64,000 nucleotides of DNA from Cryptosporangium arvum DSM 44712 (GCF_000585375.1 NZ_KK073874.1:4464001-4528000); one strand, 5' to 3'. Numbered from the stretch's first letter, positions 33,489 through 41,950 are shown. The notes: a model not told the origin generated them from the letters alone. Made by a program: numbers and translations.

Positions 33489-34667
33489 GTGGTGCTGGAC
33501 TTCGACCCGTACGACCACCGGCTCCAGGACGACCCCTACCCGGTCTACGCGCACCTGCGGCGCGAGGCCCCGCTCTACCACCACGCCGAGCACGACTTCT
33601 ACGTCCTGTTCCGGCACGCGGACGTCGACGCCGCGCTGCGCGCCGACGGGGTCTACAGCAACCGGATGGGCGTGACGCTCGACGCCAGCGCCTGGAACCC
33701 GCACGCGCACCTGGTGATGTCGTTCCTCGCGCTCGACCCGCCCGAGCAGACGCGGCTGCGCCGGCTCGTGTCCCGGGGCTTCACGCCGCGGCGGGTCGCG
33801 GAGCTCGAACCGCGGATCCAGCGCATCACCGAGCAGTACCTCGACGAGCTCGACGGCTCGTTCGACTGGATCGCCGACCTCGCCGGCCGGGTGCCGATGG
33901 ACGTCATCTCGGAGATGCTCGGCGTCCCGGAGTCCGACCGGGCCGAGGTGCGCCGGCTGGCCGACCTGCTCGTGCAGCGGGAGGACGGTCTGCGTGACGT
34001 GCCGCCGGCCGGTATCGAGGCCTCGTTCCAGCTGCTGGAGTACTACCGGGACCTGGTCGCCGCGCGCCACCGGCGGCCCGCCGACGACCTCACGTCGGCG
34101 CTGATCGCGGCCGAGTCCGACGGCGACCGGATGACCGACGACGAGGTCGTCGCGTTCCTGTTCCTGATGGTCGTGGCCGGCAACGAGACGACGACGAAGC
34201 TGCTGGGCAACGCGATCTACCACCTCCGGGACGACACCGGGCGGGTCTTCGCCGACCCGGGCCTGATCCCCGGCTGGATCGAGGAGACGCTGCGCTACGA
34301 CACGTCCACCCAGCTGCTGGCGCGGTACGTGGTCGCGGACGTGACCCTGCACGGCGTCACGGTTCCGGCGGGGTCGCAGCTGCTCGTCGCGCTGGGGTCG
34401 GCGAACCGCGATCCGGCGGTCTTCACCGCACCCGACTCGTTCGACCTCACCCGGGGCCGCGACGAGCTGTCGAAGATCCTCAGCTTCGGCGGCGGCCGGC
34501 ACTTCTGCCTCGGAGCGAGCCTGGCCCGGCTGGAGTCCGCGGTCGTGCTCCGCGAGGTGGTGCGCCGCCTGCGTACCGTCGAGGTGGACCATGAGAACTG
34601 CGTGCGGTTCTACTCGTCGAACGTGCGCGGGTTCGCCGCCGTGCCGGTGACGGCCGGTGCCCGATGA
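33489..34667 (+). CDS. Cytochrome P450 (second of the cluster)
   Basis: About 392 residues from GTG 33489. I-helix motif VAGNETTT, ExxR in WIEETLRYD, heme Cys in FGGGRHFCLG (about residue 340). The family body begins at FDPYDHRLQDDPYPVYAHLR. GTG 33489/33492 is preferred over GTG 33435 because the KstR-like box lies between them; no ribosome binding site is obvious, so the mRNA may be leaderless. It resembles soluble actinomycete CYPs acting on terpenoids, steroids or macrolides; substrate undetermined. Its 3' end runs into a 17-bp tandem repeat. Confidence 0.91.
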   Translation: MVLDFDPYDHRLQDDPYPVYAHLRREAPLYHHAEHDFYVLFRHADVDAALRADGVYSNRMGVTLDASAWNPHAHLVMSFLALDPPEQTRLRRLVSRGFTPRRVAELEPRIQRITEQYLDELDGSFDWIADLAGRVPMDVISEMLGVPESDRAEVRRLADLLVQREDGLRDVPPAGIEASFQLLEYYRDLVAARHRRPADDLTSALIAAESDGDRMTDDEVVAFLFLMVVAGNETTTKLLGNAIYHLRDDTGRVFADPGLIPGWIEETLRYDTSTQLLARYVVADVTLHGVTVPAGSQLLVALGSANRDPAVFTAPDSFDLTRGRDELSKILSFGGGRHFCLGASLARLESAVVLREVVRRLRTVEVDHENCVRFYSSNVRGFAAVPVTAGAR

Positions 34668-34698
34668 CGGCCGGTGCCCGATGACGGCCGGTGTCCGG
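34648..34698. repeat. 17-bp tandem repeat, three units, across the P450 stop codon
   Basis: TGACGGCCGGTGCCCGA occurs at 34648 and 34665, with a variant (TGACGGCCGGTGTCCGG) at 34682. The first unit is the coding end of the P450, the second contains its TGA stop, and the third ends at the likely GTG start of the next gene. It looks like slippage that lengthened the junction. Confidence 0.85.
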
Positions 34699-35528
34699 TG
34701 ACAGCGCCGGTGGGGTTCGTCGGGCTGGGCTCGATCGGGGCGCCGATGGCGCGGCGCCTGCTCCGCTGGCCCGGCGGGCTGGTGGTCCACGACGTCGATC
34801 CGCGCGCGTGCGCGGCGGTGAAGGGCGCGGAGGTGGCCACCGGCGTCGCCGAGTTGGCGTCCCGCGTCGGCTTCGTGTCGGTGATGGTGCGCGACGACGA
34901 CCAGGTGCGTGACGTGGTCGGGCAGATCGTCGCGTCGGGGGCGAGGCCGCTGGTGGCCGTCCACTCGACGGTGGCCCCGCCGACGCCGGCCGCGCTCGCG
35001 TCCGCGGCCGGTCCGCGGATCCTCGACGCGCCGGTCAGCGGCAGCGTGATCGGCGCCGACGCCGGAACGCTGGCCTTCATGGTCGGCGGCACCGCCGAGG
35101 ACTTCGCCGCCGCGAAGGACGTGCTGGCGTTGATGGGAACCCGGATCGTCCACGCCGGACCGGTCGGCGCGGGCACCGCGATGAAGCTGGCCCGCAACCT
35201 CCTCCAGTTCGTCTCGTTCACCGCCGCGTTCGAGGCGCAGCGGCTGGCGTCGGCCGCGGGCCTGGACGTGCGGGCCCTGGGCGAGGTGGTCCGGCACACC
35301 GACGCGGTGACCGGCGGGCCCGGCTCGGTGCTGCTGCGGGGCTCCAGCGAGCCGCTGACGCCCGACGATCCCTGGACCGGCGTCTTCACGCACGTACGCA
35401 CGCTCGGTGAGAAGGACCTCGGCTTCGCGGTGGAGCTCGCGGCCCAGCTCGACGTCGACGTTCCGCTCGCGCGGTACGCCCTCGCCCATCTCGGCCGTGC
35501 GCTCGGCCTCCCGGAGGTTGCCCCGTGA
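34698..35528 (+). CDS. NAD(P)-dependent beta-hydroxyacid dehydrogenase (3-hydroxyisobutyrate dehydrogenase family)
   Basis: A 276-residue enzyme with N-terminal GFVGLGSIGAPMARRLL (NADP motif), substrate motif DAPVSGSVIGADAGTLAFMVGG, and catalytic Lys region GAGTAMKLARNLLQF. GTG 34698 follows the tandem repeat; upstream codons are repeat-derived. It overlaps the next gene by GTGA. The family reduces or oxidises 3-hydroxyacids or tartronate semialdehyde; the specific substrate is unknown. Confidence 0.88.
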   Translation: MTAPVGFVGLGSIGAPMARRLLRWPGGLVVHDVDPRACAAVKGAEVATGVAELASRVGFVSVMVRDDDQVRDVVGQIVASGARPLVAVHSTVAPPTPAALASAAGPRILDAPVSGSVIGADAGTLAFMVGGTAEDFAAAKDVLALMGTRIVHAGPVGAGTAMKLARNLLQFVSFTAAFEAQRLASAAGLDVRALGEVVRHTDAVTGGPGSVLLRGSSEPLTPDDPWTGVFTHVRTLGEKDLGFAVELAAQLDVDVPLARYALAHLGRALGLPEVAP

Positions 35529-35878
35529 CCGACGACCGCCGCCGCGGCCTGGAAACCATGGCCCAGGTGTACGGCTTCGAACTCCAGGACGGCGACGGGG
35601 ACTTCTGGCGCTACACCGTCGACCACCTCTTCGCCGACATCTGGAACCGGCCGGGCCTGAGCATCCGCGACCGCCGGCTGCTGATCATCGGCGCGCTCGC
35701 CGCGACCGGCACGCTCGACGTGCTGGGGATCCAGCTGCCGGCTGCCTACCGCAACGGCGAGCTCACCGAGGAACAGCTGCGCGAGATCGTGATCTTCCTG
35801 AGTCACTACGTCGGCTGGCCCACCGGCGCCAAGCTGAACACGCTGGTGGAGCAGGTGATCACGGGTCACGCCGGCTGA
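35525..35878 (+). CDS. Carboxymuconolactone decarboxylase-family protein
   Basis: A 117-residue all-helical CMD-domain protein (FWRYTVDHLFADIWNRPGLS, LREIVIFLSHYVGWPTG). The AhpD-type CxxC is absent, so it is closer to gamma-carboxymuconolactone decarboxylase-like subunits than to peroxidase relatives. It is translationally coupled to the dehydrogenase upstream and ends the rightward catabolic run. Confidence 0.88.
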   Translation: MTDDRRRGLETMAQVYGFELQDGDGDFWRYTVDHLFADIWNRPGLSIRDRRLLIIGALAATGTLDVLGIQLPAAYRNGELTEEQLREIVIFLSHYVGWPTGAKLNTLVEQVITGHAG

Positions 35879-36014
35879 ACGCCGCCGCCGCCAGAGCCCG
35901 CGTGGCGGCCGTCGTGACGCCCAGGACGCCGAACCCGGCCGGCGGCGACAGCCCGCCGGGGTTCACCTGAGCGATCCGCTGACCGGCGGCCGTCGGCCAC
36001 CAGGTGATCCCGGC

Positions 36015-36713
36015 CTACGAGTCGCGCCTGGTCGAACCCGGCTGGAGAGCCCAGCGGTACCGGCTGGTGGGGACGAGGTCCAGGCCCTGGTCGGCGCCGA
36101 AGCGGGCGCAGCTGGCCAGCAGCTCGGTGGTGCGGCGGCGCAGCTCGGCCTCGTCGCCGCGGCTGTCGTAGAACGCGTGCGGATCGGTGAGCGCGTCCAT
36201 CGGGAAGTGCTCCTCGACGATCGCGGCGACCGGCGGCGAGGCGGCGGTCAGCGCCTCCTCGACCACGTTCTGGACGTAGCAGACCGTGCCCTGCGTCCGG
36301 ATCGCGATCGGCGTGTGGTGCACCATCCAGTACTCCAGGTACTGCTCCCGCGTCATCGACGCCGGCCGGCGCAGCAGCGCTACCTGCGCGAGCACGTCGG
36401 CACGCTCCCCGTCGGGCACCGGCGCCGGATCGAGCCGCACGCGTTCGCTCACCCGGTACGCGTGCGGCTCCGCATCACCGGCCGCGGCCGCCACGGTCGC
36501 CACGACGGCCCCCGGATCACCGTGGGTCCAGACGCTGACGAGCGCGGTGATCGGCGCCCCAGGCCCGAACCGCAACGCGGGCGCGACCGCCTCGTCGTCG
36601 ACGTTGACCTGCAGCGCCGTAGCCCCGACGGACCCGAGCGCTTCGCGGAGCGTGTGGGCCGACAGACGCGGACCGGGATCGGCGCCGTGCACCGCGACGA
36701 TGAGCTTCCGCAC
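36015..36713 (-). CDS. EthD-domain protein
   Basis: A 232-residue protein with a ferredoxin-like EthD/dimeric alpha-beta barrel region around residues 115-210 (LLRRPASMTREQYLEYWMVHHTP). EthD-type proteins accompany P450 and dioxygenase systems, and some degrade ethers or polyketide-like aromatics. The N-terminal half (MRKLIVAVHGADPGPRLSAH) resembles a degenerate duplicate. It faces the four P450-cluster genes on the opposite strand. Specific function unknown. Confidence 0.82.
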   Translation of the reverse strand: MRKLIVAVHGADPGPRLSAHTLREALGSVGATALQVNVDDEAVAPALRFGPGAPITALVSVWTHGDPGAVVATVAAAAGDAEPHAYRVSERVRLDPAPVPDGERADVLAQVALLRRPASMTREQYLEYWMVHHTPIAIRTQGTVCYVQNVVEEALTAASPPVAAIVEEHFPMDALTDPHAFYDSRGDEAELRRRTTELLASCARFGADQGLDLVPTSRYRWALQPGSTRRDS

Positions 36714-36766
36714 CTCGCGAACCTAGCAACAGTGATGCGCTTTCGTACCACATTGGAGGCAAAGGC

Positions 36767-36795
36767 TTCCTGTCGGTCTGACAAAAAGCTAGCCT
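36767..36795 (+). promoter_or_regulatory. Possible leaderless promoter of the Nudix/nucleosidase operon
   Basis: TTCCTG (36767) and TAGCCT (36790) are 17 bases apart and would start transcription about seven bases later, at the GTG start codon (36802), which has no ribosome binding site. Hexamer matches are modest. Confidence 0.28.
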
Positions 36796-36801
36796 GGCTG
36801 C

Positions 36802-37518
36802 GTGAACGCCGAACAATGGCAGCCCCCGCCGGTCCTTCTCGCGGTGGACCTCCTCATCCTCACCCTGCGTGACTCGCGGCTCCAGGCGCTGCTGGTCGAG
36901 CGTGGCGTCGATCCGTTCATCGGTCGGATGGCCCTACCCGGCGGCTTCCTCCGTGACGCGGGCGAGGGCCTCGGCGCGGCTGCCGAGCGTGAATTGCGGG
37001 AGGAGGCGGGGCTCGACGCCGGGGCCCTGCACCTCGAACAACTCGGGGTCTACGGCGAACCTGACCGGGATCCGCGCGGACGGGTTGTGTCCGTGGCGTA
37101 CCTGGCGATCACACCGCGGTTGCCGGATCCGATCGCTGGGTCGGATGCGGCGGAGGCGCGGTGGTGCTCAGTGGACGAGATCGCGCGTGGCGACATTCCA
37201 CTCGCTTTCGACCACGCGGACATCCTGGCCGACGGCGTCGACCGGGCCCGCTCGAAGATCGAATCGACAGCACTCGCCACCGCCTTCTGTGGCGACGAGT
37301 TCACGATTCCTGAGCTGCAGCAGGTCTACGAGGCGGTGTGGGGAGCGCCCGTCGATCCACGCAACTTCTATCGCAAGGTCAAAGCCGCGGCGGGTCTTCT
37401 TGCGCCGGCGGACACGTCACCGCGAAAGCCCGAGACCGGTCGACCGGCGCGCTTGTACCGCGCAGGTCCGGCCACCGTGATCCATCCGCCGATCCTGCGT
37501 TCGGTGGCACTCGCGTAA
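36802..37518 (+). CDS. Nudix hydrolase / NrtR-like ADP-ribose-sensing regulator
   Basis: A 238-residue protein. An N-terminal Nudix domain has a nearly canonical box (GEGLGAAAERELREEAGLD), and the C-terminal ~90 residues (FTIPELQQVYEAVWGAPVD, NFYRKVKAAAGLL) look like the winged helix of NrtR regulators. NrtR proteins bind ADP-ribose or phosphoribosyl compounds and repress NAD genes; related Nudix enzymes hydrolyse ADP-ribose. No NAD biosynthesis genes are adjacent; instead the next gene, 16 bases away, is a nucleosidase, so it may sense or remove nucleotide breakdown products. The GTG start may be leaderless. Confidence 0.85.
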   Translation: MNAEQWQPPPVLLAVDLLILTLRDSRLQALLVERGVDPFIGRMALPGGFLRDAGEGLGAAAERELREEAGLDAGALHLEQLGVYGEPDRDPRGRVVSVAYLAITPRLPDPIAGSDAAEARWCSVDEIARGDIPLAFDHADILADGVDRARSKIESTALATAFCGDEFTIPELQQVYEAVWGAPVDPRNFYRKVKAAAGLLAPADTSPRKPETGRPARLYRAGPATVIHPPILRSVALA

Positions 37519-37534
37519 CCGGAGGGAGCGACCC

Positions 37535-38359
37535 ATGAGCACATCGCCGGTGGTGATCCTGACCGCGCTCGACGTGGAGTACGAGGCAGTGCGGGCCCAT
37601 CTGATCGGTCCACGATCCTATCGGAGCGTCACCGACACCGAGTTCGAGGTCGGCCGCACCGCGGGCGGCCACCAAGTCGTGCTGGCGCTCGCAGGACGAG
37701 GGAACCAGGCGGTCGCCGTGATCGGCGAACGGGCCATCAATGCGTTCCATCCGGCTGCGATCCTGTTCAGCGGTATCGCCGGTGGTATTCAACCGCAGCT
37801 GAGTCTGGGCGACGTGGTCGTGGCCACCCACGTGTACCCCTACCACGGTGCCACGAGTGCTGGGAGCGGGCTGCAAGCGAGACCGCACACGCTGCAGATC
37901 CAGCACGGCGCCGACCAGGTCGCTCACCGGGTGGCCCGCGCGGGCACATGGGCGAATCCGAAGCTCAGCGGTAGGCCGACGGTGCGATTCGGTCCGATCG
38001 CCGCCGGGGAGGTCGTGCACTACGCCAGCGAGTCCGACCAGATGCGCTGGATCCGGCAGCACTACAACGACGCGGTGGCCGTCGAGACCGAGGGCGCCGG
38101 GATCGCCCAGGCCGCCCATCTCACCCGGTCGCTGCCGGTCGTAGTGATCCGCGGTATCAGTGACCTCGCCGACGACACCAAGCAAGCGACCGACCGCGCC
38201 GGTTGGCAGGCCGTGGCTGCGGCGAACGCGGCTGCGTTCACCCTCACGCTGGCCGACGAACTCGCGCGACGCCGCACCGACCGATCGGCCATCTCGGAGG
38301 AGCGTTCCATGAACCTGTCGAACAAGAACATCGCCAAGAACAGCACGGTCGGCATCTAA
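37535..38359 (+). CDS. MTAN/PNP-family nucleosidase with C-terminal signalling motif (candidate effector)
   Basis: A 274-residue nucleoside phosphorylase-fold protein: ILTALDVEYEAVR at the N-terminus, FSGIAGGIQ (79-87), a purine/ribose-site VETEGAG (183-189) and the catalytic Asp in RGISD (Asp210), so it looks active. PNP-fold nucleosidases are known effectors in bacterial immunity, some cleaving ATP. The last 16 residues (MNLSNKNIAKNSTVGI) lie outside the fold and match the N-terminus of the membrane protein two genes on (NVAKDSLVGV). That tail has its own AGGAG-preceded ATG (38309). GGAGGGAGCG precedes the main ATG. The enzyme fold is recognised; the defence role and substrate are inferred. 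Confidence 0.88.
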   Translation: MSTSPVVILTALDVEYEAVRAHLIGPRSYRSVTDTEFEVGRTAGGHQVVLALAGRGNQAVAVIGERAINAFHPAAILFSGIAGGIQPQLSLGDVVVATHVYPYHGATSAGSGLQARPHTLQIQHGADQVAHRVARAGTWANPKLSGRPTVRFGPIAAGEVVHYASESDQMRWIRQHYNDAVAVETEGAGIAQAAHLTRSLPVVVIRGISDLADDTKQATDRAGWQAVAAANAAAFTLTLADELARRRTDRSAISEERSMNLSNKNIAKNSTVGI

Positions 38360-38365
38360 GGCCAG

Positions 38366-38659
38366 GTGGTGACGAATGCCCAGGTGGCCTTGTCCCACTC
38401 GGGGAGCGACGTCCGCGAGCAGATCACATCGTTGAGTGCCGGCCTCCGAGCGGCCCACGAGCAGGGCCGGCTGGACGACGACCTGTACGAGGCCGCACGA
38501 ACCGAAGTAGGCACGGCCGACGCGGCCGCGAAAGACGGCCCGACCGGCCGCGGTCGGCTCGTGATCGCGCTGAAGCGGCTGAGCGGCCTGGTCTCCGGTT
38601 TCACGGACCTGAGCACCGCGGTGGCCGCGGTCATCGCGTTGGCCGAGAACCGGCCGTGA
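38366..38659 (+). CDS. Small helical protein of unknown function (nucleosidase-membrane protein operon)
   Basis: A 97-residue protein from GTG 38366 (or GTG 38369), with AAGG upstream. The sequence is predicted mostly helical: a charged N-terminal half (GLRAAHEQGRLDDDLYEAAR) and a more hydrophobic C-terminal helix (LVSGFTDLSTAVAAVIALAE). It starts six bases after the nucleosidase and overlaps the membrane-protein gene by GTGA, so the three are translationally linked. No family recognised. It could bridge or restrain the two neighbours. Confidence 0.78.
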   Translation: MVTNAQVALSHSGSDVREQITSLSAGLRAAHEQGRLDDDLYEAARTEVGTADAAAKDGPTGRGRLVIALKRLSGLVSGFTDLSTAVAAVIALAENRP

Positions 38660-40656
38660 ACACAAACGTCGCCAAGGACTCGCTCGTCGGTGTGCAAGCG
38701 CAGAACATCTACGCGGAGGATGTCGAAGCGACGGTCGTCCACGGTGACTTCAACCGGTACGAGCTCGGTCCGGACGATCCGCCCGAGAAGGAATTCGGGA
38801 TCGGTGTCGCCCAGCTCGACGACGGCACGCCGCACACCGCGCTGGACACCATCTCGCGAGCACGCGCGCGCGGCTTACTGAACAACTCCGTGCGATTCCA
38901 TTGGCTACTCGCGTTCTTCAGCGGCCGGACGGTCCACCAGCTGGATGAACACGAGGTGCGACGACTTCAGCTGGCGCAGGAGTGGATTCAGCCGGAGGGC
39001 GACGACGAATGGGCGGAGGGCCTCCGCACGATCGAGAATCTGTTGAACAATCCTGGCGACCGCGCCTGTGCGGCGAAGGAGATCGAGACCCTGCCGGACG
39101 TACCGCGCCGCAAGATTCTGCGGCACCTCGAGCTTCTACTGGAAGGGGCGAGCCGCGACGCCCTGTGGGAGGCGACGGCCGCGCAAGCCAGAGCGGATCA
39201 ATTCGCGAACGACCGGACCGAACGCGTCTGGAAGTTCTTCGAAGCGGATCCGGTGCGACCGCGACCCGCGCCCATGGAGCCGGGACCTGCGCGGATTGCG
39301 CTCGTGAAGGCGGCGGCCGCGTGCGCGTTGTTCACCAGTGGAGCCGGGTATCTGGCGTGGATCGCGCTTCGAACGCAGCCGTGGAGCGCGATCCTGCCGA
39401 TCCTCGCGGTCGCACTGGGGGTCTTCGCCTACGCCTCCGGAACGGCCGACTGGCGGATTCATCGCACCCGACCGGACGTGCGCGCGGCACAGTACCGATA
39501 CCGCCCGCGGACCGAAGTGGAACTGCTGCCCGAGCTCACGCGCGTGGGCTTCACCCGGCAGATCGACCGCTACTTCGCTCAGTACTTCCGCGAACACATG
39601 CCGGCGGACGCGGACGCATCGCACTGGTCGAGCAGGACCGCAGCGGTGCGGCGGAAGATGCGCAACGACATCGTGCGGCAGTACCGCGAGTCCCGGGTGT
39701 CGGCGGAGCGGTTGCGGTGGCTCGTCGAATTCCGGGCTGAGGACGTCGCTCGGCGCTACCGAGACGGCACCCTACCGGGGTACGCGAAACGATTCCGCGC
39801 GATCACCGCACTTGCTCTTCTCCTGCTGGGCGGTGTGCTGCTGGCCTTCGGCGGAGGCCTGTTGATCTGGCTCGCCGTGTCCGGAGAGCCCCTGCGCGGT
39901 CTGGTCGCCGTGCTGTGCGCCCTTGGCAGTGGGGTGCTCGCGGCTCGATGGGGAATCCGGGTCGCGGTGGACAAAAGGCTGGTGGCCGCGGAGAACGCCG
40001 AGGCGGTGGCGCAGTTCGCTCGTGACCTCGTGGAGTACCGCAGGTGGAACGACGTTCTGCGGGATCGTCCGACCGATCCGGAGATGGCCGCCTGGCTGGA
40101 CTGCGACCGCAAGCTGCTGATCACGGCGGCGCTGGAGCGGTACAAGCTCCTTCCCAGCCAGGTGATCGCCCACGCGGTACTCGAAGCGAAGGCGGAATCG
40201 TCGCGCCGGCGGGCCCGGATGCGTCGGGGGACGTGGCGGTACGAGCGCTACAGCGTGCGTGTCTTCCTGCTCACACATGACGGCGTGCGCCAGGTCGCCG
40301 CGGAGATCGACCTCGCGAGAGCGACCCGCCGCACCCGTCAGCGGGCGAACTATCGTTTCGACGCGATCGCGTCCGTGCAGGTGACCGAGACCGATGCGCG
40401 GGGCCAGATCTTCGAGTTGACGCTAATCAACGGGGACCCGATCAAGGAGGAGGTGGTCGCCTCGGAGGTTCCCGACGAGGACCACCTGGACGCGGACATC
40501 GCGCGCGAGTTGACGTTGGATTCCGCCGGCTTGAACAACACTCTGCACGTATTGGAAGGTATCGCTGCAGAAGGCAAGGAGTGGGCGCGCCAGCGCAGCC
40601 GGGGCACGTACCGCAATGACGCTCTCCGGAGTCTCTTCGGAAGCGCAGAAGGCTAG
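38656..40656 (+). CDS. Four-helix membrane protein with N-terminal amyloid-like motif (candidate sensor)
   Basis: A 666-residue protein of no recognised family. Residues 2-31 (NTNVAKDSLVGVQAQNIYA, then TVVHGDF) resemble RHIM/amyloid signalling peptides with a V-Q-A core and match the nucleosidase tail. Residues 40-200 are a soluble, partly helical domain. Hydrophobic helix pairs lie at about 213-238/243-262 and 383-409/415-437, separated by a ~120-residue charged region. The ~230-residue C-terminus is cytoplasmic and charged (LDCDRKLLITAALERYK, VFLLTHDGVRQVAAEIDLA). The GTG start overlaps the previous stop. It may sense membrane perturbation or infection and template the nucleosidase; this is inference. 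Confidence 0.82.
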   Translation: MNTNVAKDSLVGVQAQNIYAEDVEATVVHGDFNRYELGPDDPPEKEFGIGVAQLDDGTPHTALDTISRARARGLLNNSVRFHWLLAFFSGRTVHQLDEHEVRRLQLAQEWIQPEGDDEWAEGLRTIENLLNNPGDRACAAKEIETLPDVPRRKILRHLELLLEGASRDALWEATAAQARADQFANDRTERVWKFFEADPVRPRPAPMEPGPARIALVKAAAACALFTSGAGYLAWIALRTQPWSAILPILAVALGVFAYASGTADWRIHRTRPDVRAAQYRYRPRTEVELLPELTRVGFTRQIDRYFAQYFREHMPADADASHWSSRTAAVRRKMRNDIVRQYRESRVSAERLRWLVEFRAEDVARRYRDGTLPGYAKRFRAITALALLLLGGVLLAFGGGLLIWLAVSGEPLRGLVAVLCALGSGVLAARWGIRVAVDKRLVAAENAEAVAQFARDLVEYRRWNDVLRDRPTDPEMAAWLDCDRKLLITAALERYKLLPSQVIAHAVLEAKAESSRRRARMRRGTWRYERYSVRVFLLTHDGVRQVAAEIDLARATRRTRQRANYRFDAIASVQVTETDARGQIFELTLINGDPIKEEVVASEVPDEDHLDADIARELTLDSAGLNNTLHVLEGIAAEGKEWARQRSRGTYRNDALRSLFGSAEG

Positions 40657-40703
40657 CGCGGGGCGTTGACTTCGAGCGCGCTCTAGGTCGTAGCGTCGGT
40701 GCC

Positions 40704-41564
40704 ATGATCGAACTCGGACTGCACATCGCTGACTTCACCTGGGACTCCGGTCCGGCGCAGCTTCGTCGCGCGCTGGCCGAGCACGTGCGGGAGGCCGAGG
40801 CGGCCGGAGTCACGCGGATCACGGTCATGGACCACTTCTGGCAGATCCAGGGCGTCGGCCCGGCTGAGCACGAGATGCTCGAGGCGTACACCACGCTGGG
40901 CTTCCTCGCGGCGCACACCGAGAAGGCCCGGCTCTCGACGCTGGTCACCGGCGTCATCTACCGCGAGCCCGCGCTGCTGGCCAAGCAGATCTCGACGCTC
41001 GACGTGCTCACCGGCGGGCGCGCCGGGCTGGGCATCGGCGCCGCCTGGAACGAGGACGAGTCGCGCGGACTCGGGTTCGCGTTCCCCTCGGTGACCGAGC
41101 GGTTCGAGCGGCTCGAGGAGGCCCTGCGCATCTGCCTGCAGATGTGGTCGGACTCCGAGGAGCCGTTCGACGGCAAGTGGTACCAGCTGGGGCGCACGCT
41201 CAACTCGCCGCAGAACCTGCAGTCGCGCCCGCCGATCATGATCGGCGGCGGGGGCGAGAAGCGCACGTTGCGGCTGGTCGCCCAGTACGCCGACCAGTGC
41301 AACATCGCCGGCGACGCGGAGACCGTGACCCACAAGCTCGACGTGCTGCGCCGCCACTGCGACGACGTCGGCCGCGACTACGACACGATCGAGAAGACCA
41401 CGATCTTCGGCATCGACCCCACCACCACCGCCGACGACATCGTCCGCGACGCGAGCGCGATGCGCGACCTCGGTTTCACGGCCGCGTACGGCTACGCCCA
41501 CGACGTCACCGACCGCAAGTCGATAGTCGACCTGTTCGCGACGGCCGTCCCGAAGCTCTCCTAG
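40704..41564 (+). CDS. LLM-class F420-dependent oxidoreductase
   Basis: A 286-residue luciferase-like TIM barrel of the F420 group (GLHIADFTWD, ITVMDHFWQI, TLDVLTGGRAGLGIGAAWNEDE, MIGGGGEKRTLRLVAQYAD). It probably binds coenzyme F420 rather than FMN, supporting the actinobacterial assignment. The substrate is unknown. It is separated from the membrane-protein gene by 47 bases and from the insertion sequence by 105 bases of GC-rich, inverted-repeat-containing sequence without a gene. Confidence 0.92.
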   Translation: MIELGLHIADFTWDSGPAQLRRALAEHVREAEAAGVTRITVMDHFWQIQGVGPAEHEMLEAYTTLGFLAAHTEKARLSTLVTGVIYREPALLAKQISTLDVLTGGRAGLGIGAAWNEDESRGLGFAFPSVTERFERLEEALRICLQMWSDSEEPFDGKWYQLGRTLNSPQNLQSRPPIMIGGGGEKRTLRLVAQYADQCNIAGDAETVTHKLDVLRRHCDDVGRDYDTIEKTTIFGIDPTTTADDIVRDASAMRDLGFTAAYGYAHDVTDRKSIVDLFATAVPKLS

Positions 41565-41730
41565 GACCGGGCTCACCGTCGACGCCTCCCGCGCCGGGCA
41601 ACGCCCCGGCCGGCGGGCCACCCGCGGGGCGGCGTCGTCGGTGGGACGGCTGAGGCGGCTGAGTCCGCTAGGGCCTGTCCTCAAAGTGGGTGCTGCTGAG
41701 TAGTGGTGCTGGCTGGTTGGATGTCGGTTT

Positions 41731-41950
41731 GTGGTGCGTAGGCATGAGCTGCCTGACGAGCAGTGGCAGGCGATTGCTGCGTTGTTGCCGGCGTCGGGTG
41801 CGTCGGGTCGTCCGCGCGTGGACGACCGACGGGTGATCAACGGGATGTTGTTCAATGCCAAGACCGGGGTGGCGTGGCGGGATCTGCCGGAGCGGTACGG
41901 GCCGTGGAAGACCGTCCACAACCGGTTCTGGCGGTGGTCGCGCAACGGCG
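41731..41950 (+). pseudogene. IS5-family transposase, N-terminal fragment
   Basis: The reading frame MVRRHELPDEQWQAIAALLP...GMLFNAKTGVAWRDLPERYG...VHNRFWRWSRNG is the standard N-terminal domain of IS5-family transposases. After RWSRNG (about 41950) the sequence switches to the reverse complement of a later part of the same gene, so the frame is meaningless beyond this point. Confidence 0.85.

Noticed and set aside
35862-36014. Minus-strand frame continuing after the EthD stop (AGQRIAQVNPGGLSPPAGFG...)
   Set aside because: About 50 codons with good codon bias and some resemblance to an enzyme C-terminus, but no start, no ribosome binding site and no family that could be named; it may be a remnant of an older gene.
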